The translations under genes were made by a program, and so were the position numbers. Shown here in pieces: positions 25,294 to 33,639 of a DNA stretch of 43,592 nucleotides. Source of the stretch: an uncultured Geobacteraceae bacterium (GTDB taxonomy: Bacteria; Desulfobacterota; Desulfuromonadia; Geobacterales; Pseudopelobacteraceae); contig CAIRBT010000185.1 in NCBI GenBank assembly GCA_903876875.1, positions 1 through 43,592 on the forward strand, written 5' to 3'. Numbering within the stretch: position 1 is the first letter of the stretch; the number at the start of each line of letters is the position of its first letter. The notes below the pieces were generated by a model, which was not told where the DNA came from, did not search any database, and was given only the letters and a program-made list of their open reading frames with translations.

Positions 25294-28280
25294 AATTCCC
25301 GCAGGGTCTGCTGCCATGCCTCTTTTAATGTGGCCAGATCAGCAGAAATGACCGGCGTACCATGGATGCCCGTAACAAGTAACTGTTCCCCTTCGGTAAC
25401 CAGACCGACTACGGCACAGCACTCACCGGCCATGGCCGCCTCAAAGGCACTCTGTTGTTCCGGATGAACCGTAACCAGATGGCGGGACGCCGATTCTGAG
25501 AAGAGTAACAGTTCGTCACTCCAAAGGGCACCCTCCCCCTTCCAGGGGACGGACGACAGGTCGAGGGTGATGCCAAAACCGCCGGCAAAGGCACTCTCCG
25601 CCGCAGCAACCGCCAGGCCGCCGTCGGAAAGGTCGTGGCAGGAAGCCACCAGCCGCTCGGCTACTGCCCCCTGATAGGCACGATACCGCCGGTAGGCGGA
25701 AGGGGCATCAACCCGTGGCACCTTGTTGCCAACAGCACCGGACAGGGCTAAATATTCGGAGCCCCCCAGTTCATCGGCCGTGGCACCCAGCAGATAGACG
25801 ATATCACCCGGTCGTTTGACGTCCATGGTCACCGCTTTCCGAGCATCGTCGATCTTGCCGATCACCGAGAAGAGTAGTGTCGGGGGAATGGAAATTTTGG
25901 TGGTGCCGTCATAAAAATCATTCTTCATGGAGTCCTTGCCGGAGATGAGCGGCAGGTTATAGTCCATGCAGATATCGTAGAGTGCCTGATTTGAACGTAC
26001 CAACTGAGCCATCTTGTAGGCACCATCCGGGGTTTTGTCCGATTCCACCGGATCACACCAGCAGAAATTATCCAGACCGGCCACCAAGTCCAACGAGCCA
26101 CCTACCGCTACATAATTACGCAGAGCCTCATCTACGGCGTTGGCGGTCATGTGATAGGTGTCGATATCCGAGTAGCGGGGGCAGATGCCATGGGCGGTGA
26201 CGACCCCTTCGAAGGAATCCAGCAACGGCCTGACCACCGCTCCGTCGGAAGGACCGTCGTTGGTCACGCCGCTGAACGGTTTGACCACCGAGCCCCCCTG
26301 AACTTCATGGTCATAACGGCGCACCACCGATTCCTTGGAGCAGATATTGAGGGCGGAGAGCAACTGCTTCAGGTCACCGGTATAGTCGCTTTTGGGAGCC
26401 GGTTCCGGCTCTGTGTGACAGGGGGGTGTCCATTTTGCCGGCAGCTGCATGGGGGGAAGCCCCTCGTGCATGAACTCCATCGGCAGCAGGGCCACGGTCT
26501 GTTCACCGTACATCATATGAAAGACGCCGTTGTCGGTAAATTCACCCAGCACGGTGGCCTCCACCCCAAAACGGGCGGCCATTGCCAGAAATTCCGTAAT
26601 CTGTTCCGGCGGTACCGCCAGGGACATCCGCTCCTGGGCTTCGGAAATGAGGATTTCCCACGGATTGAGTCCGGGGTATTTGAGGGGTGCCTTGGCAAGA
26701 TCCATACGACAACCGCCGCACTCACCGGCCATTTCACCGATGGAGGAGGACAAACCACCGGCACCGTTATCGGTAATAAAGCGGTAGAGCCCCTTGTCAC
26801 GGGCACGGATCAAAAAGTCGAACATCCGCTTTTGGGTAATCGGGTCACCAATCTGCACCGCGGTTACGGGAGAATTTTCATTTAATTCTTCCGAGGAGAA
26901 GGTGGCACCATGGATACCGTCCTTGCCGATTCTGCCACCGGTCATGACGATCAGGTCGCCAGGCAGGATGGACTTGTCGTGACCCGGCTGGCCGTTGACG
27001 TGGGCTGGCATGAGGCCGGCCGTACCGCAGAACACCAGTGGTTTACCGCAAAAACGTTCATCAAAGACCAAGGAGCCGTTGACCGTCGGAATACCGCTCT
27101 TGTTGCCGCCATGCTCAACCCCTTCCACAACCCCTTCATAAATTCGGCGGGGGTGGAGCAGACGGCTCGGCAACGGTTTGGCATAGAACGGATCGGCAAA
27201 ACAGAATACGTCCGTATTGAAAATAAGTTTGGCACCCTGCCCCGTTCCGAACGGGTCGCGGTTGACACCGACGATACCGGTCAACGCTCCGCCGTAGGGA
27301 TCCAGAGCCGAGGGGGAGTTGTGGGTTTCAACTTTGAAAACCAAGGAATGTTCTTCGTTAAATTTAATGACACCGGCATTGTCCTTAAAAACCGACAGGC
27401 AGAAATCCTTCTCCCCCATCCGTTCCCGCACATCTTTCGTAGTTCGCTGGATAAAGGATTTGAACAGTGATTTGATCTCCTGTTTGTGTCCCGTTTCATC
27501 CTCGTACTGCACCGTGCCGGCGAAAATCTTATGCTTGCAATGCTCGGACCAGGTCTGGGCCAGACACTCCAGCTCCACATCGGTGGGGTGTGCCGACAGA
27601 CCGAATTTCGCCCGTTCCGCCCGCACCGATTCAGAGCGATAGTGTGCCTGAATAATCTGCATTTCGTCGAGGGTCAGGGCCAGTACCCCCTCTTTGCTGA
27701 TCCGCATCAACTCTTCGTCGGAGACCTCAAGGTCAATGTCTCTGACCTGAACCACTGACTCACTGCTGACCTTGGGTACGGCTACCGCAAAACCCTTCTG
27801 GGCGGCAAAGTCGGCACGGGAGAGTACCGTATATCGTTGAATGAGAGTGTTACAGAGCAGACCGGTGGCAATGGTTTCCACATCAGCTCCGGTAATAGCA
27901 CCCCGCAGCAGATACTGGACCGAATAATAGACCCCGTCACCATCGGACAAAGCACGTCCGGTCAGGTAGGAAACCGCCTCCCGCGCCGTGCGCCCCACGT
28001 TGTCGGTCACCCCAGGGCGGAAACCGACCTCAACGGCAAAGTCGAAGCCGTCGGCAACCGGCCTATCTATGGCCCACGTCTGAATAACCGGATCACAGAA
28101 CGGCCCGGCGGCGGCCTGTTGCAACTCTTCTCCACTCAGGGGGGCATCCACGGTATACACATCAATGGTACGCACCTCAGCAACTGCAAGGTGGAGAAAA
28201 TGTTCAATTTCCCGTTTGATCCGCTCGCCACGGGCGTCACGCACACCGGCATGCAGGGCTATTTCGACTCTATTTGGCAT
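25290..28280 (-). CDS. purL: FGAM synthase, PurS-PurL fusion
   Basis: The 996-residue protein carries an N-terminal PurS-like region (about 1-165, apparently two units) fused to the large PurL synthase with its ATP-grasp-like AIRS folds ('CEGGGKNKSGIP'-type loop 'VEHGGNKSGIP', 'DNGAGGLSSSIGEMAGE', 'CHDLSDGGLAVAAAES'). It has no glutaminase domain, which comes from purQ. It converts FGAR, glutamine and ATP to FGAM. ATG 28280 follows AGGAAA. The stop TGA overlaps the recQ start. The upstream mscS gene ends 36 bases before it. Confidence 0.95.
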   Translation of the reverse strand: MPNRVEIALHAGVRDARGERIKREIEHFLHLAVAEVRTIDVYTVDAPLSGEELQQAAAGPFCDPVIQTWAIDRPVADGFDFAVEVGFRPGVTDNVGRTAREAVSYLTGRALSDGDGVYYSVQYLLRGAITGADVETIATGLLCNTLIQRYTVLSRADFAAQKGFAVAVPKVSSESVVQVRDIDLEVSDEELMRISKEGVLALTLDEMQIIQAHYRSESVRAERAKFGLSAHPTDVELECLAQTWSEHCKHKIFAGTVQYEDETGHKQEIKSLFKSFIQRTTKDVRERMGEKDFCLSVFKDNAGVIKFNEEHSLVFKVETHNSPSALDPYGGALTGIVGVNRDPFGTGQGAKLIFNTDVFCFADPFYAKPLPSRLLHPRRIYEGVVEGVEHGGNKSGIPTVNGSLVFDERFCGKPLVFCGTAGLMPAHVNGQPGHDKSILPGDLIVMTGGRIGKDGIHGATFSSEELNENSPVTAVQIGDPITQKRMFDFLIRARDKGLYRFITDNGAGGLSSSIGEMAGECGGCRMDLAKAPLKYPGLNPWEILISEAQERMSLAVPPEQITEFLAMAARFGVEATVLGEFTDNGVFHMMYGEQTVALLPMEFMHEGLPPMQLPAKWTPPCHTEPEPAPKSDYTGDLKQLLSALNICSKESVVRRYDHEVQGGSVVKPFSGVTNDGPSDGAVVRPLLDSFEGVVTAHGICPRYSDIDTYHMTANAVDEALRNYVAVGGSLDLVAGLDNFCWCDPVESDKTPDGAYKMAQLVRSNQALYDICMDYNLPLISGKDSMKNDFYDGTTKISIPPTLLFSVIGKIDDARKAVTMDVKRPGDIVYLLGATADELGGSEYLALSGAVGNKVPRVDAPSAYRRYRAYQGAVAERLVASCHDLSDGGLAVAAAESAFAGGFGITLDLSSVPWKGEGALWSDELLLFSESASRHLVTVHPEQQSAFEAAMAGECCAVVGLVTEGEQLLVTGIHGTPVISADLATLKEAWQQTLREL

Positions 28281-28316
28281 TGGTATCGGTTTCCTGTCTT
28301 TGGTAGTAGTAACTGT

Positions 28317-29405
28317 TCACTTTTCCATCAGAATCGTTCTGGTCGGAAAGGGTATTTCAATGGAGTGCTCGGTAAAACGGCTCAAAATCAACGTATTCAC
28401 CTGATCGGTGACACTTACCAGCGTATTATAATCACCGACCCAGAAAAAAAGGGACATAGTGAGAGCCGAATCACCAAAGGCGATAAAAAAGGCTTCGGGT
28501 GCCGGCTCGTCAAGCACCAGAGCAACTTCACGGGCAGTGGCAACCAGCACCCGCTTTACCAGTTCAACATCACTGCCGTAGGCAACGCCAATAGTGACGC
28601 GCCCCTTGACCCGCTGATCCGGAAAGGCCTGATTGGTCAGCATGGTATTACAGAGTTCTGAATTGGGGATAATCAGCAGCTGATTATCCGGGGTTTTAAT
28701 CTTGGTGCTCCGGAGGCCAATGTCGGCTACATCACCAATCTGTCCCCCCACCAGTTGAATGCGGTCACCAATCCGAAAGGGGCGATCCAGCATGATGGTG
28801 AAGCCGGAGATCATATGAGCCAGGGTATCCTTTGCCGCCATACCGATGGCCAAAGAGCCGATACCCAGTGCGGTCACCAGGGAGAAGATATCATAGTTGA
28901 AATGTTTCAGAATAACGATGAGAGCCGCACCCATCAAAAACAGTGAGAGGATCTTCCGGGCAACCGGCATCATCTGCCGGGACATCAGTGCCCCCGCACT
29001 CTCCTGCTGGGCGGCCACATAGCGACCCATGATTTCATCCATGAGAATGAGCAGCAGATTACCGACCAGTGCCACTAACACAATAAAGACGGCACCACAG
29101 GCAACCACCACCACCTTTTCATGGAACGGCAGCGAATCGATGGCCAGATAGGCACCGTACACCACAAAGAGACGGGACAGGCCGGGTGAGAGACGGGCAA
29201 CAACATCATCGTCGCCACTCTGCTCCGAACCGGTTGCCAGATGTTTTCTCCACCGGAGCAACAACAGGACAACCAGCTGCGAAAGCCCCCAGAACAGGAA
29301 CAGGATCAGCAGTGCCCCCAACCCCTCCTTACTCCAGAATAACAGGAAAGAATCGCCTTCTTGCCCCCGGAGTAAGATATCCCGCAGCAACAGCAGACTA
29401 TCCAT
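28317..29405 (-). CDS. MscS-family mechanosensitive channel
   Basis: The 362-residue membrane protein has about five hydrophobic segments before a typical MscS core. The pore helix region holds 'LGIGSLAIGMAAKDTLAHMISG', and the beta domain has 'DRPFRIGDRIQLVGGQIGDV' and 'NQLLIIPNSEL'. Such channels open under membrane tension and release solutes during osmotic downshock. ATG 29405 overlaps the last codons of purB by eight bases, so it is coupled to purB; a longer frame to 29435 lies inside purB. It belongs to the purB-mscS-purL string, whose purine link is unexplained. Confidence 0.92.
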   Translation of the reverse strand: MDSLLLLRDILLRGQEGDSFLLFWSKEGLGALLILFLFWGLSQLVVLLLLRWRKHLATGSEQSGDDDVVARLSPGLSRLFVVYGAYLAIDSLPFHEKVVVVACGAVFIVLVALVGNLLLILMDEIMGRYVAAQQESAGALMSRQMMPVARKILSLFLMGAALIVILKHFNYDIFSLVTALGIGSLAIGMAAKDTLAHMISGFTIMLDRPFRIGDRIQLVGGQIGDVADIGLRSTKIKTPDNQLLIIPNSELCNTMLTNQAFPDQRVKGRVTIGVAYGSDVELVKRVLVATAREVALVLDEPAPEAFFIAFGDSALTMSLFFWVGDYNTLVSVTDQVNTLILSRFTEHSIEIPFPTRTILMEK

Positions 29406-30693
29406 TAAATACCCGCTTGAAAATGGTATCAACATGTTTCAGATGATACGACAGGTCGAAGGATTCACGGATTTTTTCCGCACCAAGTGCCCCGACCACT
29501 TCCGGATCGGCCAGCAGTTCGGTCTGAAAATCCTTCCCCTCTTCCCACACCTTCATGGCGTTGCGCTGCACCAGACGGTAGGAATCTTCACGGGATACCC
29601 CGGCCTGGGTCAGATCCAGGAGGATTTTCTGGGAGAAGACCAGCCCCTTCATCTGATTGAGGTTTTTAACCATGTTTTCCGGGTAGACCACCAGATTACG
29701 GATGAGACCGTTCAGACGACGCAGGGAGAAATCCAGTGCAACCGTCGCATCGGGGGCGATATACCGCTCAACCGACGAGTGGGAGATATCCCGTTCATGC
29801 CAGAGTGCCACGTTTTCCAGTGCCGGAATGCACATGGCCCGGATGTAGCGAGCCTGACCGGTAAGATTTTCGGAGAGAATCGGGTTCCGTTTATGGGGCA
29901 TGGCCGAGGACCCCTTCTGCCCCTTGGTAAACTGTTCTTCCGCTTCCAGAACTTCGGTCCGTTGCAGATGACGTACTTCGATGGCGATTCGCTCGATGGA
30001 AGAGGCAATAATCGACAACACACAAAAATATTCGGCATGACGGTCACGGGGGATGACCTGACTGGAGACCGGCTCCGGATTCAGCCCCATTTTGCCGCAG
30101 ACATACTCTTCCACAAAGGGATCAATGTTGGCAAAGGTACCGACCGCGCCGGAGATGGCACCGGTAGCGATATTTTCACGGGCGGCTTTCAGACGGGTCC
30201 GGTTCCGCTGCATTTCGGCGTAGAAAGAGGCCAGTTTGAGACCGAAGGTAACCGGTTCGGCATGGATACCGTGGGAACGCCCCATGCAGACCGTATCCTT
30301 ATGCTCCAGGGCACGAACTTTAAGGGATTCCAGCAGCAGGTCAAGGTCAGCCAGCAGCTCATCGGCCGCCTGCACCATCTGCACGGAAAGACAGGTATCC
30401 AGCACGTCGGAAGAGGTCATCCCCTGATGGATGAAACGGGCTTCCGGGCCGACAAATTCGGCAACTGAGGTCAAAAAGGCGATGACGTCATGCTTGACTT
30501 CAGCCTCGATGGCATCGATCCGTTCAATATTAAAATTACCCTTTTCACGGATAACCGGTACGACCTCACGGGGAATAACTCCCAGTTCGGCTTGAGCCTC
30601 ACAGGCCAATGTCTCGATTTCAAGCCAGATGCGGAAACGGTTTTCCGGTTCCCAGATTTTTGCCATGTCGGCACGGGTATAGCGTGGGATCAT
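29398..30693 (-). CDS. purB: Adenylosuccinate lyase
   Basis: The 431-residue enzyme of the fumarase/aspartase superfamily splits SAICAR and adenylosuccinate in purine synthesis. The family signature 'GSSAMPHKRNP' is complete, and the N-terminal 'MIPRYTRADMAKIWEPENRF' and 'HQGMTSSDVLDT' are typical. ATG 30693 has GAGGAG nine bases upstream. It starts the purB-mscS-purL-recQ block. Upstream is a palindromic element (30792-30875) and the WalJ-like gene. Confidence 0.96.
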   Translation of the reverse strand: MIPRYTRADMAKIWEPENRFRIWLEIETLACEAQAELGVIPREVVPVIREKGNFNIERIDAIEAEVKHDVIAFLTSVAEFVGPEARFIHQGMTSSDVLDTCLSVQMVQAADELLADLDLLLESLKVRALEHKDTVCMGRSHGIHAEPVTFGLKLASFYAEMQRNRTRLKAARENIATGAISGAVGTFANIDPFVEEYVCGKMGLNPEPVSSQVIPRDRHAEYFCVLSIIASSIERIAIEVRHLQRTEVLEAEEQFTKGQKGSSAMPHKRNPILSENLTGQARYIRAMCIPALENVALWHERDISHSSVERYIAPDATVALDFSLRRLNGLIRNLVVYPENMVKNLNQMKGLVFSQKILLDLTQAGVSREDSYRLVQRNAMKVWEEGKDFQTELLADPEVVGALGAEKIRESFDLSYHLKHVDTIFKRVFNG

Positions 30694-30791
30694 AGGGTAA
30701 AACTCCTCGTTAAATGTGTGTTGCGTGATATATGTGTGAATATTGTTGGGTTAGCGTTGCTTTGCCCAACCTGACTTTCTGAAAACCAAAA

Positions 30792-30875
30792 GAAATCCCC
30801 CTCAGTCCCCCTTTGGCAAAGGGGGAGGCTTTTATATAATCCCCCCTTTATTAAAGGGGGGGCAGAGGGGATTTC
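30792..30875. repeat. 84-bp compound palindrome (MITE/REP-like) between walJ-like gene and purB
   Basis: The outer arms GAAATCCCC (30792-30800) and GGGGATTTC (30867-30875) enclose two GC-rich hairpins: CCCCCTTTG / CAAAGGGGG (30807-30825) and CCCCCCTTT / AAAGGGGGG (30841-30861). The core CCCCCTCAGTCCCCCTTT also occurs at 9480-9498. The element ends exactly at the stop codon of the WalJ-like gene (30876). Terminal inverted repeats without coding capacity fit a miniature mobile or REP-type element. Confidence 0.75.
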
Positions 30876-31646
30876 CTACATCTCAACCAGCGCACTGGCT
30901 TTATACTGATCGCCAATAATCATCCGGGGGGCACAGATATTCTGATCCTTCAGGAATGAACGACCGGACCGCTCCACATGATCCGGATGATTGTTGACTT
31001 CAGACAGATGGGCCATTATCACGGTATTCAGCCCTTCGTGGGCAAGGTCATGGAGCAGTTCCAGTGTTTCACCATTGGACAGATGACCATGGCGGGATTT
31101 GATACGCTGCTTCAGTTCCCACGGATAGGGGCCATTCATTAACATGTCAACATCATGGTTGGACTCAAGATTGAGAGCCCGACACCCCCGCAGCTTTTCC
31201 CGCACCAAGTGGGTCACCATGCCCAGATCGGTCACCGAACCGGCACGCCCTTCCGATGAATCAATAACAAAACCGACCGGATCACAACTGTCATGGGTTA
31301 TCGGTATCGGATCTATCTGAATATCCCTGAAGGTAAACGCCACACCGGATTCAAACTGATGTACCCGTGTTTTCTTCAGCAGTTTTTCCGATTTTTGCCG
31401 GAGTAGATGGCTGGCAAACACCGGCACATCAAATTTACGGGCAAAGGAGCCCACACTCCGCAGATGATCGATATGTTCATGGGTCACCAGCAGGGCATCA
31501 ACCCGTGTTGGATCGATCCCGACCTCAGCCATGCGCAGCAGCGTCTCCCGCAACGAGAGCCCCACATCGACCAGAACCCGGCTGTCGCCGGTTTCCAGAT
31601 AGAGGCAGTTTCCCTTGCTGCCGCTCGCCAGCGAACAGATTTTCAC
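30876..31646 (-). CDS. Metallo-beta-lactamase-fold hydrolase, WalJ/YycJ-like
   Basis: The 256-residue protein has the metal motif 'THEHIDH' and later metal-binding His/Asp positions ('ITHDSCDPVGF', 'SNHDVDML', 'GHLSN'). The run 'NHDVDMLMNGPYPWELKQRI' is characteristic of the WalJ (YycJ) group, proposed 5'-3' exonucleases or phosphodiesterases linked to DNA replication or repair. It starts with GTG 31646 behind TGGAGT. It probably begins the leftward purine string, although a palindromic element separates it from purB. Confidence 0.9.
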   Translation of the reverse strand: MKICSLASGSKGNCLYLETGDSRVLVDVGLSLRETLLRMAEVGIDPTRVDALLVTHEHIDHLRSVGSFARKFDVPVFASHLLRQKSEKLLKKTRVHQFESGVAFTFRDIQIDPIPITHDSCDPVGFVIDSSEGRAGSVTDLGMVTHLVREKLRGCRALNLESNHDVDMLMNGPYPWELKQRIKSRHGHLSNGETLELLHDLAHEGLNTVIMAHLSEVNNHPDHVERSGRSFLKDQNICAPRMIIGDQYKASALVEM

Positions 31647-31764
31647 AGAGACTCCAGGATGTTCTGATTAGTGGTATGCCGACCGGATATGGCCCAACAC
31701 TGGGGACTTCTACAGGTTTTTTTACATTCAAACGTGCCGTGGATAGATCATTTCTATGAAGTAC

Positions 31765-31794
31765 TATATACACCGAAGCGGGGGGTTATTTCAA
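31765..31794 (-). promoter_or_regulatory. Candidate sigma-70 promoter for the WalJ/purine string
   Basis: On the minus strand TTGAAA (31794-31789) and TATATA (31770-31765) are 18 bases apart, about 120 bases before the GTG at 31646. Both boxes match the consensus fairly well, and there is no gene between them and walJ. Confidence 0.4.
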
Positions 31795-31852
31795 GGTTTA
31801 TCGTTGTCCCAATAACCTCCACTTCTTCCCGAGCTCCATATACGAAGCGTAA

Positions 31853-32190
31853 AAAGCTTGCCACAATCAGTATGACGTTTTTGATGTTCAGAAGACTCTT
31901 GCCGATGTGATAAGGAGCCTTGACATTCGACTCTGGGAAGGTTTTCCGGCACTGCTCGCCAATGGAGCCAGTGAAAGTGATTTTGAATACAATCGAATAC
32001 ATACATACTTACCGACCACCAAGAAAAGGGGGATTTACCGTCATTACTACTCTTGTCAATGGCTCTGTACGATTTTTACCAGCTCACCTTTTATTGGGTA
32101 GCCCAGCTTAAAACAAAACTCAACACAAAGGTTATAGCACCGGCACATACTGAAATCCATCGAATGGCACGACAGTTACTTGACCATTGA
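31853..32190 (+). pseudogene. Frameshifted remnant of an unidentified protein gene
   Basis: In one frame (31853 onward) a stretch reads protein-like: 'LADVIRSLDIRLWEGFPALL', continuing 'ANGASESDFEYN'. In the next frame from about 31990 it continues as 'LTDHQEKGDLPSLLLLSMAL' and 'YDFYQLTFYWVAQL', ending at TGA 32190. The two halves join smoothly if one frameshift lies around 31990-32035, and neither half has its own credible start. I do not know the family for certain. No intact ORF remains, so I read it as a decayed gene. The rest of the 578-base gap (31647-32224) holds only the walJ promoter candidate. Confidence 0.45.
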
Positions 32191-32224
32191 CACTACATGA
32201 GGGACTCGGAAAATTACACGTCCC

Positions 32225-33610
32225 TTAGAACTCCGCATGCCCCGGCGTCCGGGGGAACGGGATGACGTCACGGATATTCTCCATGCCGGTGAGATACATT
32301 ATCAAACGTTCAAATCCCAGACCAAAACCGGCATGGGGGCAGCTCCCCCACCGCCTGCTGTCCAGATACCAGGAGAGTGCCCCGGTACTAATACCCATCT
32401 GATTCATACGCTGTTCAAGGCGGTCAAGACGCTCTTCCCGCTGACTCCCGCCGATAATCTCCCCCACCTTCGGCACCAGCAAGTCCATGGCGGCCACGGT
32501 GCGACCATCGTCATTCTGTCGCATATAGAACGATTTAATGTCTTTTGGATAATTAAGAACAAACAGGGGGCCACCGACAATCTGCTCGGCCAGATACCGT
32601 TCATGCTCGGTTTGCAGATCAAGCCCCCACTCCACCGGATATTTGAAGGTAACCGGTGCCTGTGTGAGCCGCTCAATCGCTTCGGTATAATCCATTCTGA
32701 CAAAATCTGACTGGGCCAGTGCGGTCACCCGTTGTATGAGACCGGTCTCAATCTGTTTGTCAAAGAAGGCCATGTCTTCGGCACACTCCTCCAGAACAAA
32801 CCGGCAGAGATATTTTATGAAATCCTCCGCCAAATCCGCATCATCGGCCAGATCGGCAAAGGCAATCTCCGGCTCTACCATCCAGAACTCCGCCGCATGG
32901 CGGGAGGTATTGGAGTTTTCAGCACGGAAGGTGGGACCAAAGGTATATATGGACGACAGCCCCATCGCGAGGAGTTCCCCCTCCAACTGACCACTGACGG
33001 TGAGACCGGTCGGTTGTCCAAAAAAGTCATTGCTGTAATCTATTTTCCCATTAAGCATTGGCGGGGAAGCACTATCAATTGTCGTGACCTTGAACAGCTC
33101 CCCGGCCCCTTCGCAGTCGTTGGCGGTAATTATGGGAGTGTGGACATACACAAAACCACGCTCGCGGAAAAACCGGTGTATGGCAAAAGAAAGTGCCGAC
33201 CGGGTACGGAAGACCGCCCCAAACGTATTCGCTCTGGGTCTTAAGTGTGCTATGCTTCTCAGGAACTCGAAACTGTGGTGTTTTTTCTGCAGCGGATAGT
33301 TTTCGTCAACAGTGCCGTAGATGGTGATGGTATCAGCTTTTAGTTCTATCGCTTGACCTGCTGCAGGTGAATCGACCAAAACACCTTCAACAGCGATTGC
33401 ACTACCTGATCCGAGTCTGCACACATCGTCGTAGTTGGGCATTCCCGGCTCAATTACAACCTGTAAACCTGTGACACAAGAACCGTCATTTAACGATATA
33501 AATGTAATCCCTTTGCTGGTTCTTATCGACCGTATCCAGCCTTTTACGGTTAAAGCATTGCCACCTTTTGCCGTTTTTAAAACAGCTGCAATTCGAAATG
33601 ATGTACTCAC
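32225..33610 (-). CDS. asnS: Asparaginyl-tRNA synthetase
   Basis: The 461-residue class IIb synthetase charges tRNA-Asn. It has an N-terminal OB-fold anticodon-binding domain (about 15-110) and the class II core with motif 2 around 'RAENSNTSRHAAEFWMVEPE' and motif 3 'GFGLGFERLIMYLTGMENI'. The C-terminal 'RDVIPFPRTPGHAEF' distinguishes AsnS from AspRS. The start is GTG 33610 with AGGAGG upstream. It lies 29 bases after sbcC and is probably transcribed with it. Presence of AsnS suggests direct charging rather than only the amidotransferase route. Confidence 0.96.
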   Translation of the reverse strand: MSTSFRIAAVLKTAKGGNALTVKGWIRSIRTSKGITFISLNDGSCVTGLQVVIEPGMPNYDDVCRLGSGSAIAVEGVLVDSPAAGQAIELKADTITIYGTVDENYPLQKKHHSFEFLRSIAHLRPRANTFGAVFRTRSALSFAIHRFFRERGFVYVHTPIITANDCEGAGELFKVTTIDSASPPMLNGKIDYSNDFFGQPTGLTVSGQLEGELLAMGLSSIYTFGPTFRAENSNTSRHAAEFWMVEPEIAFADLADDADLAEDFIKYLCRFVLEECAEDMAFFDKQIETGLIQRVTALAQSDFVRMDYTEAIERLTQAPVTFKYPVEWGLDLQTEHERYLAEQIVGGPLFVLNYPKDIKSFYMRQNDDGRTVAAMDLLVPKVGEIIGGSQREERLDRLEQRMNQMGISTGALSWYLDSRRWGSCPHAGFGLGFERLIMYLTGMENIRDVIPFPRTPGHAEF

Positions 33611-33639
33611 AGATGCCTCCTTGTAGTGCGTGTACCGTT

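Noticed and set aside
31671-31910. 79-codon plus-strand frame upstream of the remnant
   Set aside because: No recognisable motif and no ribosome binding site; it could be more of the decayed gene, but I cannot support it.
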